The notes under the pieces were generated by a model, which saw nothing but the letters and a program-made list of their open reading frames with translations, was not told the origin of the DNA and made no database searches. A stretch of DNA of 64,000 bases from an uncultured Pelagimonas sp. GTDB lineage: Bacteria > Pseudomonadota > Alphaproteobacteria > Rhodobacterales > Rhodobacteraceae. The stretch's first letter is position 1, and every line of letters begins with the position of its first letter. Made by a program: the position numbers and the translations under genes. The DNA lies in the NCBI GenBank assembly GCA_947499735.1, contig CANMPP010000001.1, positions 1 through 64,000 of the forward strand. The letters are read 5' to 3'. Positions 16,047 to 27,826 of the stretch are shown in pieces.

Positions 16047-17765
16047 TTAGTCACCTAAAGCGACGCCTTCACGACGCGGATCAGCCGCCCCGATAAGTTG
16101 GCCATCCTTGATCAAGATCGCGTGCAGGCCGGAATTTAGATTGCGCACACTCACCTCGTGGCCCTTGGCTTCAAGCGTGGCTTGATAGGCTAGGGCATCG
16201 GTGCCTTCTTCCAAATCTGTGGCGCCATTGCGGTTCACCACATGCCCCAGATCGATGGCGTCTTGGGGGTCCATGTTCCAATCGATAATCGCGACCAGAG
16301 ACTTGGCCACATAGTTGATGATCCGTGATCCGCCAGGCGATCCGATCAACAGCATGGGTTCTCCATCAGACATGACGATCGTAGGCGCCATTGATGAACG
16401 AGGGCGTTTGCCGCCTTCCACGCGGTTGGCGATGGGTTTGCCATCTGCTTCAGGGGCGCGGGAGAAGTCGGTGAGTTCGTTGTTCAACAAGAACCCGCCG
16501 GTCATAACGCGCGATCCGAACCCGGTTTCGATTGTCGTGGTCATGGACACCATGTCGCCCATCGCATCGACAATCACAAAATGCGACGTGCCGGGGCGTT
16601 CCAGTTGTGTATCAGGGGACCATAGGTGGGCTTCATCCCATGGCGGCGTGCCAGGTTCTGCCTTTTCCATGGCTGTGGTTGGATCGATCAGGCCCGCACG
16701 TTGTTTGAGGTAGCCATCATTTAGCAACCCTTTTGGCATGTCGACGAAATCGGAATCAGCCATATATAGGCCGCGATCGGCATAGGCCAGCTTTGCAGCT
16801 TCTGCATAAAGGTGCCACGCCTCGGCAGAGGGTGCGTCACCAAGATCAAAATTTTCCAGCATTCCAAGGATTTGCCCTACGGTCAAACCGCCCGATGTAG
16901 GAGGGCCCATACCGCAAACATCCAAACCGCGATATTCTTGGCAGACGGGCGAACGGTCAACGACTGTGTAAGCAGCCAAATCTTCGGAGGTCAGGATACC
17001 TGGGTTCACATCGGTTTGTGTGGCTTCAATCAAAGCCGCACCGATTTCGCCATGATAGAACGGTTCTGATCCGTTGGCGGCGATATCACGCAGCGTTTTT
17101 GCGAATTCAGGGTTCTTCAAAAGCGTGCCAGCAGTTTTTGGTGTCCCGGCTTCGTCAAAGAAGTAGCTCTTGGTCGGCTCAAAGATATCCAGCTTGCGGT
17201 CTTGTGCGCCAGCTATGGCATCGGCCAAACGAGGAGAGATTTCGAAACCTTCTTCAGCCAAATCGATTGTGGCAGTGAACAGGTCTGCCCAAGGCGTGAT
17301 GCCGTGATCACGATGCATGTCTTCCAACAGTTTTAGCGTGCCGGGAACCCCGACGGAGCGGCCGCCGACAACTGCATCCCACCATCCAACAGGTTCGCCA
17401 TCAGGGCCGAACCAATATTCTGGCGTAGCAGCAAGAGGTGCTTTTTCGCGGCCATCCAGTGTTAACAGCTTGTTCTCGGATGCATCCCAATACAGTAGAA
17501 ATGCACCGCCCCCGATGCCGGAGCTTTGGGGTTCAACCAGATTCAGCATAATTTGGACGGCAACGGCGGCGTCTGCAGCACTACCACCTGCGGCCAAAAT
17601 GTCTCGACCAACTTGTGCGGCAATTGGGTTTGCGGCGCTGACCATATAGCTGGTTGCTGTGACCGAACTATTTTGCGCAACCGCGGTGGTTTCTTCTGGC
17701 TGAACGGCCTCTTGCGCAAGGGCGGTGCTACCTAGCAAGGCGAGCGACAATGCGAACTTTTTCAA
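16047..17765 (-). CDS. ggt: Gamma-glutamyltransferase
   Basis: 572 residues with a signal peptide (MKKFALSLALLGSTALA). The large subunit carries SGIGGGAFLLYWD and LTLDGREKAP; autocleavage would occur before the Thr of RPGTSHFVIVDA to free the small subunit, which holds TGFGSRVMTGGFLLNNELTDFS and GSPGGSRI. It hydrolyses glutathione and other gamma-glutamyl compounds in the periplasm. Single-gene unit with a hairpin downstream. Confidence 0.92.
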   Translation of the reverse strand: MKKFALSLALLGSTALAQEAVQPEETTAVAQNSSVTATSYMVSAANPIAAQVGRDILAAGGSAADAAVAVQIMLNLVEPQSSGIGGGAFLLYWDASENKLLTLDGREKAPLAATPEYWFGPDGEPVGWWDAVVGGRSVGVPGTLKLLEDMHRDHGITPWADLFTATIDLAEEGFEISPRLADAIAGAQDRKLDIFEPTKSYFFDEAGTPKTAGTLLKNPEFAKTLRDIAANGSEPFYHGEIGAALIEATQTDVNPGILTSEDLAAYTVVDRSPVCQEYRGLDVCGMGPPTSGGLTVGQILGMLENFDLGDAPSAEAWHLYAEAAKLAYADRGLYMADSDFVDMPKGLLNDGYLKQRAGLIDPTTAMEKAEPGTPPWDEAHLWSPDTQLERPGTSHFVIVDAMGDMVSMTTTIETGFGSRVMTGGFLLNNELTDFSRAPEADGKPIANRVEGGKRPRSSMAPTIVMSDGEPMLLIGSPGGSRIINYVAKSLVAIIDWNMDPQDAIDLGHVVNRNGATDLEEGTDALAYQATLEAKGHEVSVRNLNSGLHAILIKDGQLIGAADPRREGVALGD

Positions 17766-18316
17766 TGTAAGTCTCCCGGTTTAAGGGAAAGCATCTTTAC
17801 GCAAAAAAAAGATATCAACCATAAGTTGCCGCAGAAATAGTTATGTACCTGACATTTTTTTCTGCGATGTGCGTAAATTTTGACCGATCGGTTCGTTTGT
17901 CGAACTGCCATGAAGTTGCAGGGTTAGAGGGCTATCAAGGTCGCTTAGGAGCGAAAGACTAAGGTGACGAAGGTGTGCAGCGGTGAAATTCCAAATCTGA
18001 CGCTGTTCTAGGTCGGATTTAAGACCCAAGGGAATCAGGTGATCCTGCTTTTGGGGCAGCCGCATCATCAAGGGCGTGTTAAATCGTGAATTGTTATGTG
18101 ATTTTTGTATTTCGAAGTAAAAATTTCTTCGAATAAAATGATTATTTTTATTTTATAACAGTTGGTTAAGTTGACTTCAGGTTTCAGTTCACGGGCGATT
18201 CACGCAACTCGTTAATACTGAATGTGTCGTTAGGTAAAGTCGTTGAGTTGCCGACCATTTCTGACGTTTGGAAAGTGCCTGTTGAAGGTGACATTTGAAT
18301 TTTAGGCGGACATAAT
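17766..18316. other. Intergenic region between ggt and the haloperoxidase-like gene
   Basis: About 550 bp. A 75-codon minus-strand frame (17841-18068) has unremarkable composition and no recognised product. 18070-18180 is strongly AT-rich and contains a perfect 7-bp inverted repeat TTCGAAG-N9-CTTCGAA (18111-18133), a possible operator for the gene at 18317. Confidence 0.4.
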
Positions 18317-19657
18317 ATGATCAGGGAAAGTTCAAAGACAAAAAGGTTTAAAGTCTTCCAAGGTGGTTTAACGGCTAGCCCGCAAACCGGTTTTCAAAAG
18401 AAAGACCTGCCCGAAACGAAGCCAGCCCCCCGTGATCCGGCAATTTTGGCGGGGGGAATGGGGCTATTGTACGCTTTGGGCCTGTTGTCTGATTGCTCCT
18501 TTTCCGCCTTGAACAGCCCGCATGCCCGTATCAGCGTTGGTTCGTCTACCTGGATCGAATTTAATGAATTACTTTGCGAATTGCGCAGCCTTCCGTGGTT
18601 TGATAGCCGCGCCCTGAGCTTGCCAGAAAACATCGCAAGCGCTGCCAGACGCTCGGTTAATTGGAACCTATCGGGGCAGTTGACACTGCGCACCCTATTT
18701 AATGGTGGGATCATCAGCGGGTCTGGGCCATTTCGTGTGTCACCTTTTTGGAACCTGCAAAATGTTCCCCCACAGACGCTTAGCGACATGCCGCGCATCA
18801 TGCATGAACGTGCACCGCATGAATTGATGTTTACCTTATATAGCGGCGTCCTTGCGAGCCGTGATCGAGATTTTTCACAAACCATCGGGCGTTTGGGAAT
18901 TGACGCTTCAGCGGTCAAAATTGCGTTGAGAAATGCATGCAATGAGGCGCAAATCCAAATGCATAAGCGCAACATGGATCGCGTGAAGGTTGATAAACCC
19001 TCTGTCTTGGCGGCGCAGCTCGCGATGAGCCTGACCCATGAATTGCGCGGCTATGAAAACGAAAAACAACAGGCGAGGGATGTCGCTGCGCATCTTCTAC
19101 ACAACGCGCCTAGGCTAATGTCCTGGGTGGATGTGCGCCAATCGCAACGGCGCAAAACGGAACAAGATCTGCCATATAATGTTTTCCTACCGATCCATGG
19201 GGCTGCGCAGCATAGGATGCGTCCATCAGATGCCACATCTCATGTCGCGGTATCAGCTGCGATGGCCACGATTTTGAAGGCGGTTTTCGGCAAATGGTCC
19301 TGCAAAATATCAAATGATTTTGGGCCGCAGGCCGTTTTACTGGGGCATGAAATTGATCTGTTTATGTCGCAAATCGGACTGGCCCGGATGGTTTCCGCCG
19401 ATGCGTTTCCGTCAGATGTGTACGACGAAATTCGATTGGGTCAATCCATTGGCCTTAAAGTGTTGCGCGACATGTTGGAGAGAACAAATACGCAAGCCAC
19501 ACTAAGCTTTCGTAATTTTGATGGGCAAATATATGAACTTTTGGGTGCGCGCCGGAGCTTCGGGCAAGGCTTTGTTCAATTGCGCATCAATGGGCATATT
19601 GCAGCGTGGCCGGGGGATGCCAACAGACGAGGCGGTCATTTAACTGCAGTTATCTAG
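18317..19657 (+). CDS. Vanadium-haloperoxidase-like protein lacking the vanadate-binding histidine
   Basis: 446 residues. Landmarks match the vanadium-dependent haloperoxidase/PAP2 fold in order: RDPAILAGGMGLLYALGLLSD (40-59), GPFRVSPFW, a helical middle, PSDATSHVAVSAAMATILKA (303-322) aligning gap-free with the family's PSYPAGHA... helix, and SQIGLARMVSADAFPSD (351-367) aligning with the family's S-N-I-x-x-G-R...H-x-R-S-D segment. The acid-base His (309) and one phosphate-binding Arg (357) remain, but the vanadate-ligating His is Ala363 and the following Arg is Pro365. It is therefore probably not a haloperoxidase. Comparison is from memory. Confidence 0.65.
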   Translation: MIRESSKTKRFKVFQGGLTASPQTGFQKKDLPETKPAPRDPAILAGGMGLLYALGLLSDCSFSALNSPHARISVGSSTWIEFNELLCELRSLPWFDSRALSLPENIASAARRSVNWNLSGQLTLRTLFNGGIISGSGPFRVSPFWNLQNVPPQTLSDMPRIMHERAPHELMFTLYSGVLASRDRDFSQTIGRLGIDASAVKIALRNACNEAQIQMHKRNMDRVKVDKPSVLAAQLAMSLTHELRGYENEKQQARDVAAHLLHNAPRLMSWVDVRQSQRRKTEQDLPYNVFLPIHGAAQHRMRPSDATSHVAVSAAMATILKAVFGKWSCKISNDFGPQAVLLGHEIDLFMSQIGLARMVSADAFPSDVYDEIRLGQSIGLKVLRDMLERTNTQATLSFRNFDGQIYELLGARRSFGQGFVQLRINGHIAAWPGDANRRGGHLTAVI

Positions 19658-19683
19658 AATGTGTTCTGTAACCTTCTAAGTGA

Positions 19684-20409
19684 TTACGTGCTGCAGATGC
19701 CTGCCGTCTCTGCGCCTGACCACGGCAATAGTATGCTTTCAGTTTGTAGCAATAGTTCGTCCAGCCGAGACACTGGCAATTCTTGCTCTAGCAACTGATG
19801 CAATCGGGCTGTGCGGTCTGCTGCTGGATCCAGTAGCCGGCAACATATGTATTCTTCGACGATAGCGCCCTGTTGCTCATAACCGAAATCTAAGAAACGG
19901 CGATCTTCGCCGTCTGGATTAAACAGATACGGGTCGGCTTGTGTGGCGTGTTCACGCAGTGCCTTCAAAGGGGAATATCCTGTCCGTTCGCGATTTTGCC
20001 ACTGCCAGATATGGGTGGCCTCATGAGCGAGCAACATCGCCTGCACCAATCCTATTTTCTGCGGCCACTCAGGAACATAGTCATCCAAATAGAGATCTTT
20101 GCGAAACAGGACACGGTGGAAAATGGCGGTCGCACCCGGGGAAACCGTAACTGTTCGTTCTTTTGTTTGCGGCGGCCAAATCCGTTCCTGACATGTGGTG
20201 CGCGGGCGCACAGGAATGCGAAACGTGACTTGTCCACCTGGATTGCCATCGTGAAACCGGATCGAGCGGGTGTTCAATTGCGTGCCATGAATGCCAGATA
20301 GAAACGCCTTTTCGGTTTCTGTCAAAGGGCGACCGCATGTCACCAAAACAGCGGCACTGATGCAAGCAAGCAGCGTCGCTATTCCCCGACTACGCCACCT
20401 TAACGGCAT
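19684..20409 (-). CDS. Putative exported zinc metallopeptidase (HEATH motif)
   Basis: 241 residues with an N-terminal hydrophobic segment (ATLLACISAAVLVTC), either a signal peptide or a poor lipobox. The core LLAHEATHIWQWQNRERTGY contains HExxH; a downstream Glu of IVEEYICCRLLD could be the third ligand. Substrate unknown. It starts 4 bp after the parE stop and may be co-transcribed with parE. No family name recalled beyond the motif. Confidence 0.6.
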   Translation of the reverse strand: MPLRWRSRGIATLLACISAAVLVTCGRPLTETEKAFLSGIHGTQLNTRSIRFHDGNPGGQVTFRIPVRPRTTCQERIWPPQTKERTVTVSPGATAIFHRVLFRKDLYLDDYVPEWPQKIGLVQAMLLAHEATHIWQWQNRERTGYSPLKALREHATQADPYLFNPDGEDRRFLDFGYEQQGAIVEEYICCRLLDPAADRTARLHQLLEQELPVSRLDELLLQTESILLPWSGAETAGICST

Positions 20410-20412
20410 GGT

Positions 20413-22371
20413 TTATACGTCCAATTCTTCCACAAAGCGGGCGTTTTCCTGAATATATTGAAAGCGCATTTCTGGCTTTTTCCCCATCAAACGTTCGACC
20501 AAATCGCCCGTTTCACCCGGTTCATCCTCATCAATTGTGACACGGATCAGTTTGCGTGAATTTGGGTCCATCGTGGTGTTTTTAAGGTCTTTGGCCATCA
20601 TTTCGCCAAGGCCTTTAAAACGTTTGATTTCAATCTTGCCTTTGCCGCCAACACCTTTAGCTAGCACTGCGTCCTTTTCTGCGTCATCGGCCACATACAC
20701 CCGTTTCGCACCTTGCGAGATCGAATAAAGAGGAGGGCAGGCGAGGTACAAATGCCCTTGGTCAATCAATGGTCGCATCTGGGTGAAAAAGAATGTCATC
20801 AACAAAGCTGCGATATGTGCACCATCCACATCCGCATCGGTCATAATGATGATCTTGTCGTAGCGCAGATCGTCGATGTTGAATTTTGGCCCTAAGCCTA
20901 CGCCCAATGCTTCGCAAAGATCGCGAATTTCGGTGTTTTGGCCAAGCTTATTGGAGGCCGCTCCCAAGACGTTTAGGATTTTACCACGCAGTGGCAAAAG
21001 CGCCTGTGTCGTCCTGTTACGGGCTTCCTTAGCGGAACCGCCGGCGGAATCCCCTTCCACGATGAACAGTTCAGTGCCTTCGCGTGTTTTGGATGAACAA
21101 TCCGTCAGTTTGCCGGGCAAACGCAGTTTCTTTGTGGCTGACTTACGTGCCGTTTCTTTTTCCTGACGACGGCGAAGGCGTTCTTCTGCGCGCAAGACAA
21201 GAAAATCCAAGATCGCGCCAGCAGCTTTGGTATCAGCAGCCAGCCAATTGTCGAAATGGTCGCGCACGGCACCTTCGACGAGCTTTTGTGCTTCAACTGT
21301 GGCCAGCCGATCTTTGGTCTGGCCCACAAATTCTGGTTCGCGGATAAAGCATGACACAAGGGCGCAACCACCTGTGATTAGGTCGTCTCGTGTGATTTGG
21401 GATGCTTTCTTATTGTTGACCAATTCGCCATAAGCGCGAATGCCTTTCAAGATAGCGGCCCAAAACCCGGCTTCATGCGTGCCCCCTTCTGGGGTTGGGA
21501 CTGTATTACAGTAGCTTTGCAGAAAACCATCACGGGACGGGGTCCAATTGATCGCCCATTCCACCTTTCCAGGTGTGCCAAATTTCTCTTTGAAATCAAC
21601 GAGACCAGCAAAAGGTATTTCCGCGTATGTGCTGGCCTTACCCAGTGTTTCGGTTAAATAATCTGCTAGGCCACCCGGGAAATGGAACGTGGCCTCTTGT
21701 GGTGTGTCGCCATCGGCAACTGCGCTTTTCCAACGAATTTCCACACCGGAAAACAGGTAGGCTTTTGAGCGGACCATGTTGAAAAGCCGGGAAGGTTTGA
21801 ATTTGTGCGTCCCGAAAATTTCTGCATCAGGGTGAAAGTTAACTGTTGTTCCGCGTCGATTGGGGGCTGCGCCGACCTTTTGCATTGGTGCCAAAGGTTC
21901 GCCGCGGGAAAAGCGTATCTCGTAGAGTTCTTTGTTTTTGGCGACCTGTACCGTTAGGCTGTCCGTCAAGGCATTGACGACAGTCGCACCAACGCCGTGC
22001 AACCCGCCGGATGTTTCATATGCGTCGCCATTGAATTTTCCGCCTGCATGCAATTCGGTAAAAATCATTTCCAAAGCAGACTTGCTTGGATCGTCTGGAT
22101 GAGGATCAATCGGAATGCCTCGTCCATTATCCCGAATGGTCAAGCTGTAATCTTCGTGTAGTTCAACCTCAATCCGATTGGCATGGCCGGCCACGGCCTC
22201 GTCCATCGAGTTATCTAGAATTTCAGCAGCCATATGATGCAATGCGCGCTCATCGGTGCCACCGATATACATGCCCGGACGCATGCGCACGGCTTCCATG
22301 CCTTTGAGCACTTTGATCGAAGATGCATCATAAGACTTTTCTTCTTTTGAGCTCAAAAGATCGTTTGCCAT
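20413..22371 (-). CDS. parE: DNA topoisomerase IV subunit B
   Basis: 652 residues from ATG 22371 (GAGGCAAGC upstream). GHKL ATPase: EILDNSMDEA, DNGRGIPID, GGLHGVGATVVNAL. TOPRIM: FIVEGDSAGGSAKEARNR and DADVDGAHIAALL. The C-terminus ends soon after the TOPRIM/GyrB_C region. The length fits ParE rather than the ~800-residue GyrB. With ParC it decatenates daughter chromosomes. Confidence 0.92.
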   Translation of the reverse strand: MANDLLSSKEEKSYDASSIKVLKGMEAVRMRPGMYIGGTDERALHHMAAEILDNSMDEAVAGHANRIEVELHEDYSLTIRDNGRGIPIDPHPDDPSKSALEMIFTELHAGGKFNGDAYETSGGLHGVGATVVNALTDSLTVQVAKNKELYEIRFSRGEPLAPMQKVGAAPNRRGTTVNFHPDAEIFGTHKFKPSRLFNMVRSKAYLFSGVEIRWKSAVADGDTPQEATFHFPGGLADYLTETLGKASTYAEIPFAGLVDFKEKFGTPGKVEWAINWTPSRDGFLQSYCNTVPTPEGGTHEAGFWAAILKGIRAYGELVNNKKASQITRDDLITGGCALVSCFIREPEFVGQTKDRLATVEAQKLVEGAVRDHFDNWLAADTKAAGAILDFLVLRAEERLRRRQEKETARKSATKKLRLPGKLTDCSSKTREGTELFIVEGDSAGGSAKEARNRTTQALLPLRGKILNVLGAASNKLGQNTEIRDLCEALGVGLGPKFNIDDLRYDKIIIMTDADVDGAHIAALLMTFFFTQMRPLIDQGHLYLACPPLYSISQGAKRVYVADDAEKDAVLAKGVGGKGKIEIKRFKGLGEMMAKDLKNTTMDPNSRKLIRVTIDEDEPGETGDLVERLMGKKPEMRFQYIQENARFVEELDV

Positions 22372-22562
22372 GCTTGCCTCATATTGGGATTTCTTTTGTT
22401 TAGTATGACGGATGCGATGGATGCGCACAATATGTAGAGCGAAGTTTGGCCTAGTTTGAAAAAAGTGATTTTTTTTCGAAATCGCCTTGAAGCAATGGTA
22501 AAAACTTGTTTAACCTAACGTCAACTATGGTCTCGAGTTTCAACTACAGGCGGTAATTCGCC

Positions 22563-22835
22563 ATGCGTGGTTTTGCTGTGGCGGTACTGGTCCAAGTTTT
22601 TCAGATAACACTTCTACAATGGGGCTCCTTTAGGATGGCTTACATATCGTCTTCGCGGACCCGTGGGTCCAAATCTATTCGCATTTGCTCATGCCCATCT
22701 TGTGGCCATAAAGTGCGTTTTAATGCTGAGCATTGCGGCCGTTGTTACGAACCTACCAAGCCTATCAATCGCAGCCGAACGTGGTTCTTGATATTCGTCG
22801 CGATCATTGCTGCCGTAGTCGCACTGGTGCTGTGA
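22563..22835 (+). CDS. Small zinc-ribbon membrane protein
   Basis: 90 residues at most. A Cys4 ribbon (CPSCGHKVRFNAEHCGRC) is followed by a basic linker and a C-terminal membrane helix (TWFLIFVAIIAAVVALVL). The start is uncertain: ATG 22563 has AGGCGG upstream but adds a hydrophobic lead; ATG 22635 gives 66 residues starting at the soluble ribbon. Function unknown. Convergent with thyX across a hairpin. Confidence 0.55.
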   Translation: MRGFAVAVLVQVFQITLLQWGSFRMAYISSSRTRGSKSIRICSCPSCGHKVRFNAEHCGRCYEPTKPINRSRTWFLIFVAIIAAVVALVL

Positions 22836-22848
22836 TTTAAATATGCTC

Positions 22849-22876
22849 CTGAGCAAACCAAATTTTGGTTGCTCAG
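22849..22876. terminator. Bidirectional hairpin between convergent genes
   Basis: CTGAGCAA...TTGCTCAG with an AT-rich loop region and one bulged base, between the zinc-ribbon gene and thyX. It can serve both strands; the T-tract is weak on each side. Confidence 0.6.
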
Positions 22877-22897
22877 AAGGTGATTTTGTCTGTTTTT

Positions 22898-23806
22898 CTA
22901 TTTTTGCAAAACACTCTGAAATTCGCGCCATTCGCCTTTTGACATTCCAGATGTTTCTTGCGTGACTTCTTCGCCCGCTAGCATCTTTCGGATGCAATCC
23001 AGCGCTTTGGATGACAGTGTTGCACCACCCAGACGATAGTCTTCAAACGCTTTGAACGCAAACGGAACCCAATCCGCCACAATTTTGCACATCGCTTCCG
23101 CATAAACGCGAATTTCGTATTGTGCATGAGCGTCAGCGCGAAGACGTAGGAAGTGCAAAAGGTTGTGCAGATCAACCTTCCAATACCATTGAGTGTAGAT
23201 GTTCGCAGGCAAATTCATGCGTGCCAATTCACGTGCTAGTCCTTGTTGCCCATCGTCAGAAATCATTTCTTGGTAATGGTCGTAGGCACGCATGGAATCT
23301 TCTGTAAGGTATCGCAGAACCCGTTCTGCTTCAGCACCTGATAGGGCTTCACCGCGCCCTTGATTGTTTACAACCGATTGTGCCGCCAACGCATCTGGCG
23401 CGGGAATGTAGAATTCTCGATCAAGGATCGAATAGCGTGCTGAATATTCATTTACGTTTGCGGTCCGGTGGCGGATCCACTGGCGAGCCACAAAAACCGG
23501 CAGTTTTACATGAAGCTTGATTTCGCACATTTCAAACGGTGTCGAATGCCAATGACGCATCAGGTAGCGGATCAGCCCCTCGTCGTTTGAAACAGATTTG
23601 GTGCCTTTGCCGTAAGAAACACGTGCTGCCTGACAAATCGCCGCATCATCACCCATATAGTCAATAACGCGGACAAAACCGTGGTCCAGAACTGGGTATG
23701 CCGTGTACAGGTGTTTCTCCATACCTTCAGAAACAGCCCGCAATGTCGGTTTGGTTTCAGAGCGCAGAACGTCAATCTCGTTTTGCTGTTCACTGGACAG
23801 GGGCAT
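22898..23806 (-). CDS. thyX: Flavin-dependent thymidylate synthase
   Basis: 302 residues with the ThyX signature [15 protein letters not shown] (112-126). It methylates dUMP to dTMP using methylene-THF and FAD/NADPH. The C-terminal ~40 residues extend the usual core, as in many Rhodobacteraceae. Monocistronic; ATG 23806. Confidence 0.93.
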   Translation of the reverse strand: MPLSSEQQNEIDVLRSETKPTLRAVSEGMEKHLYTAYPVLDHGFVRVIDYMGDDAAICQAARVSYGKGTKSVSNDEGLIRYLMRHWHSTPFEMCEIKLHVKLPVFVARQWIRHRTANVNEYSARYSILDREFYIPAPDALAAQSVVNNQGRGEALSGAEAERVLRYLTEDSMRAYDHYQEMISDDGQQGLARELARMNLPANIYTQWYWKVDLHNLLHFLRLRADAHAQYEIRVYAEAMCKIVADWVPFAFKAFEDYRLGGATLSSKALDCIRKMLAGEEVTQETSGMSKGEWREFQSVLQK

Positions 23807-24083
23807 GGCGATTCTCTTGTGCGGCTATTTTCATTTCGGGAAACTATATATTGCAGCCGTCCCGATATCCAAGACAATATCAGGTGCAAGCCTCGCGTCG
23901 GTGCCTATGCGGCAAAAGGTGTTGCGCCTTACCGACAGTGTGCTTGGTGTGTTGCTTTTGTTTGGTGTGAGTCGCTGAAATGTGATGAACCTACGGCTTT
24001 GAACATGTGTCGCGTGTAAGTTTCCGGTTTTCCAAATAAACTTTTTAAGTAAGTATAGCCGCTGAATACAAAAGGACTTTCAT

Positions 24084-24512
24084 ATGAAAATTCAATATCT
24101 TCACACAATGGTGCGAGTCAGAAATTTGGAGGCATCCATTGCGTTTTACGAATTGCTTGGCTTGAAAGAAACGCGTCGCGTCGACAATGACAAGGGGCGG
24201 TTTACTTTGGTGTTTTTGTCACCTGAAGGGCAGGAAAATGCTGCTGTAGAGTTGACATATAATTGGGATGGCGATGACGGTCTGCCATCGGATAGCCGCC
24301 ATTTCGGCCATCTCGCGTATCGCGTTGAAGATATCTATGCGCTTTGCGAAAAATTGCAGGCGAATGGAATCACAATCAACCGCCCCCCGAGGGACGGACA
24401 CATGGCCTTTGTAAGGTCGCCAGATAATATTTCAATTGAGTTGATCCAAGATGGCCCGGATTTACCGCCAGCCGAACCTTGGGTGAGTATGGGCAATACA
24501 GGTCATTGGTAA
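24084..24512 (+). CDS. gloA: Lactoylglutathione lyase (glyoxalase I)
   Basis: 142 residues in two glyoxalase modules. The four metal ligands are at the expected places: His7 (QYLHTMV), Glu56 (AAVELTYN), His76 (HFGHLAYRV) and Glu119 (ISIELIQ). It detoxifies methylglyoxal as the glutathione hemithioacetal. ATG 24084 follows AAAGGAC. Confidence 0.92.
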   Translation: MKIQYLHTMVRVRNLEASIAFYELLGLKETRRVDNDKGRFTLVFLSPEGQENAAVELTYNWDGDDGLPSDSRHFGHLAYRVEDIYALCEKLQANGITINRPPRDGHMAFVRSPDNISIELIQDGPDLPPAEPWVSMGNTGHW

Positions 24513-24633
24513 TACGCCTTGATTGCCATCTTCACATTTGCGATGTGACATGCAGGGGAATTTTATCTCCTGCCTACGTCGTAGACTGCGCTGTTGGTCA
24601 CTTCTGCAACCCGAAAATGCGCTGTCTAACATC

Positions 24634-25143
24634 TTAGTAGATATAGCGAATCTGATCAGTCCAATAACGTTCAACACGACGTAGAGCGACCGTGATTTCG
24701 TCCAGTTTTTCCAAATCCAGAACCGCTTTGTTCTGCAGGCCATCGGCATGGCGGGAAAACAATTCTGTGACCAGACTGCGGATTTCACGACCCTGTGGTG
24801 TCAGTTTAACACGAACTGAACGACGATCGATCTCGCAACGTTGATGGTGCATATAGCCCATTTCAACCAGTTTCTTCAGGTTGTAGCTCACATTTGAGCC
24901 CTGATAGTAACCGCGCGTTTTTAGCTCGCCTGCTGTCACTTCATTATCGCCGATGTTGAACAGCAGTAGGGCCTGTACGGCGTTGATCTCGATGATCCCA
25001 ACGCGTTCAAATTCATCTTTGATAACATCCAGCAGGAGTCTGTGAAGCCTTTCTACAAGCGCAAGTGCATCGAGGTAACCCGACATAAATCCTTGCGTAT
25101 CGCTTCCCATTGGCGAATGGATGCTCATTTTCGTCTCCGACAT
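24634..25143 (-). CDS. ldtR: MarR-family regulator, LdtR-like
   Basis: 169 residues. GFMSGYLDALALVERLHRLLLDVIKDEFER and TAGELKTRGYYQGSNVSYNLKKLVEMGY match the LdtR group of alphaproteobacteria, where it controls L,D-transpeptidase and stress genes. The winged helix includes DRRSVRVKLTPQG. No transpeptidase gene is adjacent, so targets lie elsewhere. Subgroup assignment is from recalled similarity. Confidence 0.75.
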   Translation of the reverse strand: MSETKMSIHSPMGSDTQGFMSGYLDALALVERLHRLLLDVIKDEFERVGIIEINAVQALLLFNIGDNEVTAGELKTRGYYQGSNVSYNLKKLVEMGYMHHQRCEIDRRSVRVKLTPQGREIRSLVTELFSRHADGLQNKAVLDLEKLDEITVALRRVERYWTDQIRYIY

Positions 25144-25246
25144 TTAATCTTCTCGGAGACTTTTCGCCAAAAACACCAAAAATACGTTAAGTATAGTCAA
25201 GTAGCTCAAAACGTATCTATTTTCGGGAAAAGAGTTTTGCTTTCCC

Positions 25247-25492
25247 CTAGCCGTTTTCTATCTGTTTTATCAATGTGTTAAACCGATCTGGAGCGGGCTC
25301 TTGACCAGAAACCCATTTATAGAGGTCTTGATCATTTTCGGACAATAGATCTTCGTACAGGTCCAGTTCTGGTTCATTCAAATTTGCTAAATGACGCTCA
25401 GAGTACCGCATCAGCAAAATGTCCATTTCTTTCATACCACGCCTCATGGAGCGCATGGTCAATCGTTTTAGTCTGATTTCACGCGTTTCCAT
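25247..25492 (-). CDS. sdhE: Succinate dehydrogenase flavinylation factor
   Basis: 81 residues with the RGxxE motif (Arg18-Gly19, Glu22), an all-helical bundle and the late YKWVSGQ segment. It promotes covalent FAD attachment to SdhA. The gene lies 2 bp after the XRE gene's stop and is co-transcribed with it. Confidence 0.9.
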   Translation of the reverse strand: METREIRLKRLTMRSMRRGMKEMDILLMRYSERHLANLNEPELDLYEDLLSENDQDLYKWVSGQEPAPDRFNTLIKQIENG

Positions 25493-25494
25493 GA

Positions 25495-27201
<1,707 letters not shown>

Positions 27202-27356
27202 CGATTTGGCGGCGGGGGTTTAACGCAGCGCTTGCCGCCAATCTGCCTGTTTCACGGGGTGCCTTATCGCTTAGTTCGTGGTTTTTGCGTGCAATATGCG
27301 TGCAGCTGCGTAAATCAGTCCTATTTTGAATGTCATAAATGTGTTACATTTCTTCT

Positions 27357-27653
27357 ATGACATCATTTTTGAAAACAACGTTCGGATTGCTTTTCTTAGC
27401 GACACCAGCCTTTGCCAGCACCCCAATTGCGGAAGTCATTTGTGCGCCAAAAGACCGTATGGAGGAAAAACTGCGCCTCCAGTTCGGCAATACGCCTCAA
27501 GCGATGGGGTTGCGCAGTCCCACCGAAATTTTTGAGGTCTGGACAGGGGATGCAGGGGATTGGACGCTGGTTGTTTCTTATGCATCGGGCAAATCATGTA
27601 TCGTTGCTATGGGCGAAGACTGGCAAACAATGGCCCCAAAGAAACCTGCATAA
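27357..27653 (+). CDS. Small exported protein of unknown function
   Basis: 98 residues: a signal peptide (TSFLKTTFGLLFLATPAFAS), then a short domain with two cysteines (EVICAPKD and GKSCIVAMGEDW) that could form a disulfide in the periplasm. GDWTLVVSYASGKSCIVAMGEDW resembles domains in small alphaproteobacterial envelope proteins, but I cannot name it. Separate from suhB by 173 bp. Confidence 0.6.
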   Translation: MTSFLKTTFGLLFLATPAFASTPIAEVICAPKDRMEEKLRLQFGNTPQAMGLRSPTEIFEVWTGDAGDWTLVVSYASGKSCIVAMGEDWQTMAPKKPA

Positions 27654-27826
27654 CCGCTGGATTGTACCCAAGACAGCACGCGGTTATCCAAAACCACCTT
27701 GCTATCGCTATAAAACACATGCTGAAAACTCGGCGCGTCCCCTTGGCAAAAAGGGGATAGGGCGTTATAGCCGCGGTTTGATTGGACCTTAGCCTGCGGG
27801 CTTGCGGGCATATAGAGGGTAAAACT

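Noticed and set aside
17841-18068. 75-codon minus-strand frame upstream of the haloperoxidase-like gene
   Set aside because: No ribosome site, no recognisable composition; kept only as a remark in the intergenic entry.
24530-24548. TCACAT-ATGTGA hairpin after gloA
   Set aside because: Only six base pairs and no U-tract; too weak to call a terminator.
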